From positions 1 to 12,220 of the forward strand of contig JBFWOF010000093.1 of the NCBI GenBank assembly GCA_050250665.1: a stretch of 12,220 nt of DNA, read 5' to 3'. The stretch's first letter is position 1, and each line of letters begins with the position of its first letter. Shown piece after piece: positions 1 through 6,391 of this stretch. This stretch comes from JADKFD01 sp050250665. Its GTDB lineage: Bacteria; Pseudomonadota; Gammaproteobacteria; Xanthomonadales; SZUA-5. Under the pieces are notes generated by a model. The model was not told where the DNA came from. It made no database searches and saw nothing but the letters and a program-made list of their open reading frames with translations. The position numbers and the translations under genes are program-made.

Positions 1-1
1 G

Positions 2-58
2 CAGGTGAAATGATAGCGACACGTTTGTTCACCTGTAGGAGCGCCCTTGCGGCGCGAC
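2..58 (+). repeat. Composite repeat copy 1: 8-bp hairpin fused to a GTAG-REP
   Basis: An 8-bp inverted repeat (CAGGTGAA at 2-9, TTCACCTG at 28-35) encloses an 18-nt loop and runs directly into a GTAG palindrome at 35-58, with core GCGCC-cttgc-GGCGC. The same arrangement recurs at 326-382. The GTAG part is identical in the two copies, while the loops differ at five positions and the stem at one compensated pair. GTAG-headed palindromes are the hallmark of a REP family described in Stenotrophomonas; membership here is inferred from the shape. Confidence 0.75.
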
Positions 59-59
59 C

Positions 60-176
60 GGCGGCCGACAATCCTGCGGTGAGGCGGATCTGGACCAGAA
101 GCTGGACGCGAAGGACGCGAAGGAAAAGCTGAAAGGGCGCGAAGAGGAGCTTTCGGACATTCAGAATGCTCTGTAA
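60..176 (+). pseudogene. Coding-like remnant, 3' end of an unknown gene
   Basis: One frame is open from the stop codon at 36-38 to the TAA at 174-176. It has no usable ATG, GTG or TTG start near its left end. From about position 90 the translation looks like real protein: a charged, probably helical tail rich in Lys, Glu and Asp (LDQKLDAKDAKEKLKG, then EEELSDIQNAL). The left part of the frame runs through the GTAG palindrome at 35-58. This suggests that a repeat replaced or cut the upstream part of a gene, leaving its last 30 to 35 codons. I do not recognise the family. It could also be a chance open frame, since it is short. Confidence 0.28.
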
Positions 177-240
177 CTACTGTGATCGCGCAGGATCTTG
201 GTCTCCCGCCACCCACAGAAGTCGGCCGGAGCGGCTTTGA

Positions 241-307
241 GGAGGGACGCGCGCCTGCGCGGCCGCTGTTGCACCGCACGAAGCGGCGCCGCAGCGCGGC
301 GCCCTCC
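241..307. repeat. GC-rich self-complementary intergenic block
   Basis: The outer arms GGAGGG (241-246) and CCCTCC (302-307) are complementary. The intervening GC-rich sequence contains further complementary stretches, for example GCGCGCC near 249 against GGCGC near 297. It resembles the palindromic intergenic elements common in this group, but it lacks a GTAG head and has no second copy in the window. No gene is visible between 177 and 862. Confidence 0.4.
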
Positions 308-325
308 AGAGTAGCGACACGCTTG

Positions 326-382
326 CCGGTGAAATGATTGCGATCAGGTTGTTCACCGGTAGGAGCGCCCTTGCGGCGCGAC
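326..382 (+). repeat. Composite repeat copy 2: covarying hairpin plus GTAG-REP
   Basis: This is the second copy of the element at 2-58. Its stem is CCGGTGAA (326-333) with TTCACCGG (352-359). Relative to copy 1 the A-T pair at stem position 2 has become C-G, so both strands changed together. The GTAG palindrome at 359-382 is identical to that of copy 1. Just upstream, 312-325 repeats part of the copy 1 loop (TAGCGACACG-TTG, 13 of 14 bases against 14-27). The locus therefore seems to have grown by partial duplication or recombination. Confidence 0.75.
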
Positions 383-396
383 GAATTGAACAGCGA

Positions 397-419
397 TCGC
401 GACGCAAGGTCGCTCCTAC
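397..419 (-). repeat. GTAG-REP in inverted orientation
   Basis: Read on the minus strand, this is GTAG + GA + GCGAC-cttgc-GTCGC. It is the same palindrome as at 359-382, but with the inner stem pair changed from C-G to A-T on both arms. With the copy at 359-382 it forms a head-to-head pair separated by 14 bp, the layout of a BIME. Confidence 0.7.
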
Positions 420-500
420 ACTTCGATCTACGACTCCGGGCCGATGGGCAAACTCGCGCCGACACAGATGGCTGGCAACGAAGCCGGCACCCGAGCCATT

Positions 501-752
501 CCCAAGTCCCAAGTCCCAAGTCCCAAGTCCCAAGTCCCAAGTCCCAAGTCCAAAGTCCCAAGTCCCAAGTCCCAAGTCCCAAGTCCCAAGTCCCAAGTCC
601 CAAGTCCCAAGTCCCAAGTCCCAAGTCCCAAGTCCCAAGTCCAAAGTCCCAAGTCCAAAGTCCAAAGTCCAAAGTCCCAAGTACCAAGTCCCAAGTACCA
701 AGTACCAAGTACCAAGTACCAAGTACCAAGTCCCGAGTCCCGAGTCCCGAGT
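501..752. repeat. Heptamer minisatellite, 36 units of CCCAAGT
   Basis: There are thirty-six 7-bp units in perfect phase, with no indel. By my count 22 are CCCAAGT, five CCAAAGT (550, 641, 655, 662, 669), six ACCAAGT (683, 697-725) and three CCCGAGT (732-752). The variants are polar: the left part is almost homogeneous and the right end is mixed. Because 7 is not a multiple of 3, and no unit phase contains a stop, long open frames occur on both strands. They encode permutations of a heptapeptide (KSQVPSP on plus) and are almost certainly not genes. Such arrays typically vary in copy number by slippage. Confidence 0.95.
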
Positions 753-761
753 CCCTAAAAC

Positions 762-789
762 CGGCAACCCACAACCGACAACCGACAAC
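762..789. repeat. Short heptamer array, 4 units (CGACAAC type)
   Basis: Four consecutive 7-bp units, CGGCAAC, CCACAAC, CGACAAC and CGACAAC, follow the large minisatellite after about ten bases and out of phase with it. The sequence is unrelated to CCCAAGT but the period is the same. Confidence 0.6.
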
Positions 790-806
790 CCGAACGCACT
801 TCCCGG

Positions 807-835
807 TTGACGGAAGCTGATGGCATCGACAGCAT
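807..835 (+). promoter_or_regulatory. Weak candidate promoter for the Asp-box gene
   Basis: TTGACG at 807-812 is a good -35 match. After a 17-nt spacer, CAGCAT at 830-835 is a poor -10. It is the best sigma-70-like pair I can see between the repeats and the start at 863, but the match is weak. Confidence 0.2.
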
Positions 836-862
836 TCGCGCAACTCCACCGCGGTATTCCAG

Positions 863-3133
863 ATGCGCCCGATCATTGCTCTGTCGGCAATATTGCTGTC
901 CGCTCCCGCCCTCGGCCAATGGCAGCCCGGGGAGATCGACAAGTCCCGTGGCGAGGAATACCAGATCGAGCAGCGCGAGCTCTGGTTCCGGCAGACGCGG
1001 TCGCTGGATTCGCAAGCCGACGCCGGCAGCCTGCGCGCAGCAGCGGCGCTGGATCTGGCCCGCAGCAGCCGAGTGCCGATGCGTGGCAGTGGCGCCAGCT
1101 GGAGTTCGATAGGCCCGGATACCCAGACCATGTTTTCCTGGGTCATGGGCCGGGTCAGCGGTCGCGCCCAGGCGCTGGCCATCGATGACAACAACGAGAA
1201 TCTGATCTACCTCGGCACCGCCGCCGGTGGCTTGTGGAAATCCACCGATGGCGGCAATCAGTGGAGCGAGATCTTCGGACAGGTTGGAACCCAGACCATC
1301 GGCGCGGTGCATATCGACCCGGCCGATTCCAGCCGGGTCTGGGTGGGCACCGGCGAGGACAAGGCCAGTTGCACCGGCTATTTCGGTATCGGTCTGTTCC
1401 TGTCCACCGATGCCGGCACCAGTTTCAGCCCTCGCAACGGCAGCGGCGCCAACACGCTGGACCTGTCCTTCATCAGCGCCGTCACCACCCTGTCCGGCCA
1501 GCCCGATGTGGTGTTGGCCGGCGGCACCGGCTTTTGCAGCGCCAGCGGCAGCAACCAGACCGGCGGCCTGTATCGCTCCGTCGACGGTGGCGCCAACTGG
1601 TCGCGAGTGCTCAGTGGCACGCTTTACGACATCGTCCTCGACCAGGGCAACCCCGCCGTGGTCTACGCGGGTTTCGGGGGCAGTGACGGCATCTGGAAGT
1701 CCACCGACGGCGGCGCCAGCTTCACCAAGCTGACCAACGGCATCAGCTACGGCTCCGGCCGACGCCGCATCGCGCTGGCGCCGAGCAATTCCCAGGTGCT
1801 GTACACCATCAACGGCCAGAATCTGCACCGGTCGATCGATGGCGGCGCCAGCTTCGAGTTGCGCAACTCCTCGGCCTGCGAAGGCCAGTGCGGGTACAAC
1901 ATGGCGCTGGCCGTGCATCCGCAGAACCCGGAGGAACTGCTGGTCGGCACCATCCGCCATGCCCGCTCGATCAACGGGGGAACCACGCTGACCACCATGA
2001 CCTCCAGTTGGGGCGGCTCCCAGGCAGTGCACCAGGACACCCACATCGTGCGCTACTCGCGCAGCAACAGTGCGCGCTTCTGGGTAGGCACCGATGGCGG
2101 CTTGTGGCGCACTGACAATGCAGGCAGCAGCTACGCCAATCTCAACGGCAACATCAACAGCATCCTGTTCTACGACGTGGCGGTCGACCCGCGCGACCCC
2201 ACGCGGATCTTCGGAGGCGCCCAGGACAACTCCTCGTCCGGCCGCTTCGGCGGGCTGGTCTGGGACGTCACCCGGGTGACCGGCGACGGCATGATGAATC
2301 TGGTGGTGGCGGACAATCCGGATATCGTGGTGCAGGCCGGCTACCCCAATTCCAGCGGTTTCCCCAGCCTGCATCGCTCGCTCAACGGCGGCGGTCCCAA
2401 TTCACTGTCCACGCTGCCGACCACCGGGCTGGTCAGCGGCGGTTTCCCCTGGGTGACACCGATTGCCGTATCGCCGCCTCATCATCAGCATCAGGCCACG
2501 CTGTTCGTGGCCTCCACGCGCATCTGGCGCGCGCCGGCTGCCGCCAGCGGTGCAGGATTCGTCTGGACCGAGGTCAGCAGTGGCGCCCTGGGTACCACTG
2601 TCAGCGTCATCGATCCCTTTGTCGATCGCTCCGGGAGGATGGGTCTGATCGCCGGCAGCAGCACCGGTCGTGTCTTTCGCTGCAACAATGTGTACGTGGC
2701 GGACAGCTGCACCGAGATCACGTCGAATCTGCCGACCGGCCGTGGCATCACTGATGTCTTCGTCGATCGCCGCGATACCCGGCGAATCTTCGTGACTCGT
2801 GCCGACTTTCAGGGTGCACGCCTGTATCGCAGCCTGGACCAGGGCCAGACCTGGACAGCCAGCGGCAACGGACTGCCCACTGTGCCCGCCAACAGCGTGG
2901 TCATCGCGCCCCGCAACAGTCAGCTGATCCTGGTCGGCACCGATGTCGGCGTCTACGCCAGCAACGATGGCGGTGACAATTTTGTCGCCTTCAACGACGG
3001 CATGCCGGTGGGCAATGTGGTGGTGGACCTTGAAATCCTGCCCAACCGCGACATCGTGGTCGCCGGCTCCTATGGACGCGGCGCCTGGATGACGACACTC
3101 AGCGACACGCTGCTGGTGGACGGCCTGGAGTAA
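863..3133 (+). CDS. Secreted Asp-box (BNR/sortilin-like) beta-propeller protein
   Basis: The 756-residue product starts with a probable signal peptide (MRPIIALSAILLSAPALG, cleavage near 16-18), so it is likely exported. A propeller follows, marked by repeated Asp-box motifs of the form S-x-D-x-G-x-x-W/F: around 127-134, 181-188, 239-246, 280-287, 324-331, 657-664 and 700-707, with degenerate copies near 368 and 417. The opening W-SSIGP...LGTAAGGLWKSTDGG, the GGAQDN near 451 and the closing GSYGRGAWM (735-743) are typical of the bacterial VPS10/sortilin-like family. After the signal peptide I count six cysteines, an even number compatible with disulfides. Known relatives bind or cleave glycans or proteins, or have no known role, so the ligand cannot be told. 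ATG 863 is the only start after the in-frame stop at 818-820, and its ribosome binding site is weak. The chain ends in LLVDGLE, resembling the short DGFE-type tails I recall on exported proteins of this group. Confidence 0.9.
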   Translation: MRPIIALSAILLSAPALGQWQPGEIDKSRGEEYQIEQRELWFRQTRSLDSQADAGSLRAAAALDLARSSRVPMRGSGASWSSIGPDTQTMFSWVMGRVSGRAQALAIDDNNENLIYLGTAAGGLWKSTDGGNQWSEIFGQVGTQTIGAVHIDPADSSRVWVGTGEDKASCTGYFGIGLFLSTDAGTSFSPRNGSGANTLDLSFISAVTTLSGQPDVVLAGGTGFCSASGSNQTGGLYRSVDGGANWSRVLSGTLYDIVLDQGNPAVVYAGFGGSDGIWKSTDGGASFTKLTNGISYGSGRRRIALAPSNSQVLYTINGQNLHRSIDGGASFELRNSSACEGQCGYNMALAVHPQNPEELLVGTIRHARSINGGTTLTTMTSSWGGSQAVHQDTHIVRYSRSNSARFWVGTDGGLWRTDNAGSSYANLNGNINSILFYDVAVDPRDPTRIFGGAQDNSSSGRFGGLVWDVTRVTGDGMMNLVVADNPDIVVQAGYPNSSGFPSLHRSLNGGGPNSLSTLPTTGLVSGGFPWVTPIAVSPPHHQHQATLFVASTRIWRAPAAASGAGFVWTEVSSGALGTTVSVIDPFVDRSGRMGLIAGSSTGRVFRCNNVYVADSCTEITSNLPTGRGITDVFVDRRDTRRIFVTRADFQGARLYRSLDQGQTWTASGNGLPTVPANSVVIAPRNSQLILVGTDVGVYASNDGGDNFVAFNDGMPVGNVVVDLEILPNRDIVVAGSYGRGAWMTTLSDTLLVDGLE

Positions 3134-3212
3134 ACGGGCAATGCGGCCGTCTGGAGCGGTCAGAGCTGATCTGTATGCAAAGCCGAGATCAACGGGCACC
3201 AAGCGCTTGGCC

Positions 3213-3239
3213 TTGATTGGGCTGCGCCCACGTTAGACT
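3213..3239 (+). promoter_or_regulatory. Promoter of the DUF2062 gene, probably giving a leaderless mRNA
   Basis: TAGACT (3234-3239) is a good -10 ending six bases before the ATG at 3246, which would place the transcription start on or next to the start codon. TTGATT (3213-3218) is a possible -35 with a short 15-nt spacer; TTGGCC at 3207 is an alternative with too long a spacer. No usable Shine-Dalgarno precedes the ATG, which fits a leaderless transcript. Confidence 0.45.
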
Positions 3240-3245
3240 CCGGAC

Positions 3246-3842
3246 ATGCGCCACGAATATGACCGCCTCCTGCGACAATGGCTGCTCCGCCGCAGCAGAC
3301 TGCGGCGTTTGCTGCGGCCGCTGCCGCGGCGCGGCAATCTGCATCGCTACCCGATCATCAAGTGGTTTGCCGAGCATGCACGCAAACGCCCCTTCCTGTG
3401 GTCGTTCAAGCGCGCACAGGTCATACCGGCGCTGTACTGGGGCTCGGTGATCTCCTTGTTGCCGCTGTATGGGGTACAGCTCATCATCGCCTTTGCTGCT
3501 GCGCTGGCCTTTCGCGGCAATCTGACCATCATGGTGGCGTTGCAGTTCATCACCAATCCGCTGACCGTGGTGCCGATCTACGCGACCACGGCCTGGGTAG
3601 GCGCAAGCCTGATGCGATTCATGCAGATCGGAGAACACCTGCCGAAGGCGGTCTTCTACGCCAATGCGCTGTTCATCGGCGGCATCGTGGTGGGACTGAT
3701 CGTCGCCTTGATGGCCGATCTGCTGTGGCGATTCATCGACTGGGAAGCGCGGGTGTTCAAGGCCCGCTTGCAACGACTGCATCGCATCGTGCATCCGCCG
3801 ACAGAGCCGGCGCCACCAGCCGACGATTCCCAGCCGCGCTGA
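3246..3842 (+). CDS. DUF2062 family inner-membrane protein
   Basis: The 198-residue protein has a very basic N-terminus (many Arg in 9-35), then three hydrophobic segments (about 63-88, 95-121 and 136-160), and a polar, proline-rich tail (183-198). The motifs PALYWGSVISLLPLYGVQ (61-78) and FITNPLTVVPIY (101-112) are characteristic of DUF2062, a family of small membrane proteins without an established function. The length is normal for the family. The basic end before the first segment suggests a cytoplasmic N-terminus. It has its own likely promoter and stops nine bases before the end of the convergent VOC gene, so the two transcripts probably overlap at their 3' ends. Confidence 0.9.
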   Translation: MRHEYDRLLRQWLLRRSRLRRLLRPLPRRGNLHRYPIIKWFAEHARKRPFLWSFKRAQVIPALYWGSVISLLPLYGVQLIIAFAAALAFRGNLTIMVALQFITNPLTVVPIYATTAWVGASLMRFMQIGEHLPKAVFYANALFIGGIVVGLIVALMADLLWRFIDWEARVFKARLQRLHRIVHPPTEPAPPADDSQPR

Positions 3843-3851
3843 GGCAGGCCG

Positions 3852-4286
3852 TCAGCAAGGCGGACGCGGTAGCTCGCGCGCGAAAATCTGACTGAAGTCG
3901 CGAAAGGACTTGAACTCCAGCGCGTTGCCCGAAGGATCGTAGAAGAACATCGTCGCCTGCTCACCGGGCAGACCGGCAAAGCGGATGTACGGCTCGATGG
4001 CGAATACGACTCCCTGCGCGCGCAGACGCTCAGCGAGGGCGTGAAAGCGATCCCACTCCAGCACCACCCCGAAATGCGGCACCGGGACCTCGTGGCCATC
4101 GACCGGATTGTGGGCTCGTGGTCCAGTGTCGGCCGCCAGATGCGCGACGATCTGGTGGCCGTGCAGGTCGAAATCGATCCAGCGCTCGCTCGAACGACCT
4201 TCGGGACATCCAAGTACGCCGCCGTAAAAGGCTCGGGCGGCGGCGAGATCGTGCACCGGAAAAGCGAGATGGAAAGGCGTGAGCAT
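3852..4286 (-). CDS. VOC / glyoxalase-fold protein (predicted extradiol dioxygenase family)
   Basis: This encodes 144 residues. The start is the ATG at 4286 because the family similarity begins there (MLTPFHLAFPVHDL) and AGGA stands eight bases upstream; the frame stays open to 4754 but only as a shadow of dapB. The vicinal-oxygen-chelate fold is shown by FHLAFPVHDLAAARAFYGGV near the start and FFYDPSGNALEFKSF near the end. His6, His71 and Glu124 are plausible 2-His/1-Glu metal ligands. It resembles the small proteins annotated as predicted extradiol dioxygenases (COG3565 type, from memory). The substrate is unknown: lactoylglutathione lyase, dioxygenase and resistance roles all share this fold. 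It lies 29 bases after dapB on the same strand and is probably cotranscribed with it. Confidence 0.88.
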   Translation of the reverse strand: MLTPFHLAFPVHDLAAARAFYGGVLGCPEGRSSERWIDFDLHGHQIVAHLAADTGPRAHNPVDGHEVPVPHFGVVLEWDRFHALAERLRAQGVVFAIEPYIRFAGLPGEQATMFFYDPSGNALEFKSFRDFSQIFARELPRPPC

Positions 4287-4315
4287 GAACGCAGTCCTGT
4301 CGTGATCGCGCTGCG

Positions 4316-5125
4316 TCAGCCCAGCACGTCGGTGATGTCGTACCAGCCGGCCCCTTGTCGCGCCAGCCAGATGGCGCTGCGGACGGCGCCAATGGCGAAG
4401 ATCGAACGCGAACTGGCTCGGTGGGTCAGCTCCAGACGTTCGCCTTCCGAGGCGAACATCACGGTGTGTTCGCCAATGACATCGGCTGCGCGCATCACCG
4501 CAAATCCGATCTCCTGCGCTTCGCGCCCGGAGCCCTGCCCCTGTCGCGCAAAGCGCGCCACTTCGGCGAAGGAATGCTGACGGGCATCGGCAATGGCCAT
4601 GCCCAGCGCCAATGCGGTTCCGGACGGTGCATCGCGCTTGGCGCGGTGGTGCACTTCCAGAATCTCGGCTTCGAAATCTGGCCCCAACTGGGCCGCGGCC
4701 AGCGAGGTCATCTTGCGCAGCAGCGCCACGCCCAGACTGAAGTTGGCGCTCCACAGCACCGGGATGTGCCTGGCCGCCGCCTGCAGCTCGGCCATGTGCC
4801 GCGACTCCAGTCCCGTGGTGCCACAGACAAAGGCCACCCGACGCTGCAGGGCCATCGCCAGCGGCGTTTCCAGCGCATCCGGGGAAGAGAAATCGATGAT
4901 GACATCGACCTCGGTTTCCGGATCCAGCGTGGCCTGAAACTCCAGATCCGGCGCGTCTGCACCAAAGGTCAGACCCACCCGCTCGCCGACCCAGGCCGAA
5001 GCAGCCCGCACCAGACTGGCCACCACCACGCAGTCATCGCGCCGGCGTGCGGCGCGAAGCAACTCGATGCCCATTCTGCCGGAGGCGCCAAACAGGGCGA
5101 TACGCGCCGGCGCGGGGTTTTCCAT
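4316..5125 (-). CDS. dapB: 4-hydroxy-tetrahydrodipicolinate reductase
   Basis: The 269-residue product reduces 4-hydroxy-tetrahydrodipicolinate with NAD(P)H in the cytoplasmic diaminopimelate/lysine pathway, which feeds peptidoglycan. Visible features are the nucleotide-binding loop GASGRMG (13-19), DFSSP (78-82), CGTTG (101-105) and the family signature EVHHRAKRDAPSGTA (157-171). This last includes the catalytic His pair (159-160), Lys163 and the substrate loop. The C-terminal VIGEHTVMFASEGERLELTH (217-236) is also typical. One position in the preceding stretch is MRAAD where many homologues have a Gly (R-x-GD). The start ATG 5125 lies ten bases after the dnaJ stop, and the ribosome binding site (TGAGG) overlaps that stop, so translation is likely coupled to dnaJ. 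Confidence 0.97.
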   Translation of the reverse strand: MENPAPARIALFGASGRMGIELLRAARRRDDCVVVASLVRAASAWVGERVGLTFGADAPDLEFQATLDPETEVDVIIDFSSPDALETPLAMALQRRVAFVCGTTGLESRHMAELQAAARHIPVLWSANFSLGVALLRKMTSLAAAQLGPDFEAEILEVHHRAKRDAPSGTALALGMAIADARQHSFAEVARFARQGQGSGREAQEIGFAVMRAADVIGEHTVMFASEGERLELTHRASSRSIFAIGAVRSAIWLARQGAGWYDITDVLG

Positions 5126-5135
5126 GGTCTTTGCC

Positions 5136-6263
5136 TCAGGCGCCTATGCGCCCAAAAAAATCCTTGACGCTGTCCAGCCAGGAACTGGAGCGCGGACTGT
5201 GATCCGCGGATTCTCCGGTAAAACTGGTTTCCAGCTCCGCCAGCAGCTCACGTTGGGCCGAGGTCAGTCGGACCGGGGTTTCCACGACGACCCGGCACAG
5301 CAGATCGCCCTTGCTGTGCGAACGCACCGACTGTACACCCTTGCCGCGCAGCCGGAAAATCTTGCCGGTCTGGGTTCCATCGGGAATGCGCAGCATGGCG
5401 CTGCCTTCCAGCGTCGGAATCTTCATCTCTCCGCCGAGCGCCGCGGTGGTGATCCGGATCGGGATCTCGCAATAGAGATCATCGCCATCACGCTTGAAGA
5501 TCGGATGCTCGCGCACCGCAATTTCAACGTAGAGATCTCCTGCTCCAGCGCCTGCGGGTCCGGCTTCGCCTTCGCCACTGAGCCGGATTCGGTCGCCCTG
5601 ATCGACACCGGCAGGTACCTTCACCCGAACCAGCTTTTCCTCTTCCAGTCGGCCGGCACCATGACACCAGGTGCAGGGATTGCTGATCGAGCGGCCGGCG
5701 CCACCACAGGTCGGGCAGGTCTGCTGGATCGAGAAGATGCCGTTCTGCATACGCACCCGGCCGTGACCGCCGCAGGTGCTGCAGGTGCCGGTCTTGCCAT
5801 CGGCCGAGCCGGAGCTGGCGCAATGATGGCAGCCCACCAGCGTCGGCACCTTGATCTCGCGCTCGACCCCGTTGACCGCCTCTTCCAGCTCCAGCTCCAT
5901 GACGAAGCGCAAATCCGAACCGCGACGCTGAGCGCCGCCGCCACGGCCACCACGACCGCCGAAGATGTCGCCAAAAATGTCGCCGAAGATGTCGCCGAGA
6001 TCAGGACCACCGGGACCGGCACCGCGGCCACCGCCACTGTTCAGGCCGGCGTGACCATAGCGGTCGTAAACCGCCCGTTGCTCGGCATTGCACAGAACCT
6101 CGTAGGCCTCCTTGGCCTCCTTGAACTTGTCCTGTGCCTGCGGATCATCCGGATTGCGATCCGGATGCAGCTTCATGGCCAGACGCCGAAACGCCTTCTT
6201 CAGTTCGTCCTCGGTTGCGGTCTTCTGGACACCGAGGACTTCGTAGTAGTCGCGTTTGGACAT
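5136..6263 (-). CDS. dnaJ: Chaperone DnaJ (Hsp40, class A)
   Basis: The 375-residue cochaperone delivers clients to DnaK and stimulates its ATPase. Domains in order: J domain (1-70) with HPD at 33-35; a Gly/Phe-rich linker (about 75-115) containing three GDIF units; four zinc-binding repeats CHHCASSG, CSTCGGHG, CPTCGGAG and CTWCHGAG (about 145-215); then the client-binding beta domains and a C-terminal helix. The first zinc repeat has Ser where the CxxCxGxG pattern has Gly, but all eight cysteines are present. The length is normal. The start has no strong Shine-Dalgarno, and it is separated from dnaK by 168 bases with two large inverted repeats, so its expression relative to dnaK may be reduced or set by mRNA structure. 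Confidence 0.98.
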   Translation of the reverse strand: MSKRDYYEVLGVQKTATEDELKKAFRRLAMKLHPDRNPDDPQAQDKFKEAKEAYEVLCNAEQRAVYDRYGHAGLNSGGGRGAGPGGPDLGDIFGDIFGDIFGGRGGRGGGAQRRGSDLRFVMELELEEAVNGVEREIKVPTLVGCHHCASSGSADGKTGTCSTCGGHGRVRMQNGIFSIQQTCPTCGGAGRSISNPCTWCHGAGRLEEEKLVRVKVPAGVDQGDRIRLSGEGEAGPAGAGAGDLYVEIAVREHPIFKRDGDDLYCEIPIRITTAALGGEMKIPTLEGSAMLRIPDGTQTGKIFRLRGKGVQSVRSHSKGDLLCRVVVETPVRLTSAQRELLAELETSFTGESADHSPRSSSWLDSVKDFFGRIGA

Positions 6264-6312
6264 GGGTTGCGCGCGGTCTCGTGGCTTTGATCTTGGCTAT
6301 TTCGTGAAACAA

Positions 6313-6386
6313 GTAAAACGCAAAACGTCAAACGTCAATAGAAGCAGGAGCGCGCTCTGATTGACGTTTTACGTTTTACGTTTTAC
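6313..6386. repeat. Long inverted repeat built of heptamers in the dnaK-dnaJ gap
   Basis: The arms at 6313-6339 and 6360-6386 match at 25 of 27 positions and enclose a 20-nt loop. Each arm consists of 7-bp units: GTAAAAC, GCAAAAC, GTCAAAC and GTCAAT on the left; three GTAAAAC and GTCAAT on the right, read on the minus strand. On the minus-strand RNA one of the two mismatches is a G-U pair. Another loose unit, GTGAAAC, lies at 6304-6310. It is AT-rich compared with its surroundings. Confidence 0.85.
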
Positions 6387-6391
6387 CGCGA

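Noticed and set aside
755..2374. 539-residue open frame on the minus strand
   Set aside because: It lies opposite the sortilin-like gene, whose signal peptide and Asp-box motifs fix the true strand. The translation is low-complexity Ala/Gly/His/Asp as expected for an antisense frame in GC-rich DNA.
4287..4754. N-terminal extension of the VOC gene
   Set aside because: The frame overlaps dapB in another phase and reads as Arg/Ser/Gly-rich noise. The family similarity and a good ribosome binding site begin at ATG 4286.
5961..5996. Three 12-bp repeats inside dnaJ as a mobile or unstable element
   Set aside because: They encode the GDIF units of the Gly/Phe linker, which are common in proteobacterial DnaJ.
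5067..6290. 407-residue plus-strand frame opposite dnaJ
   Set aside because: The minus strand encodes a complete DnaJ with all its motifs; this frame is its shadow.
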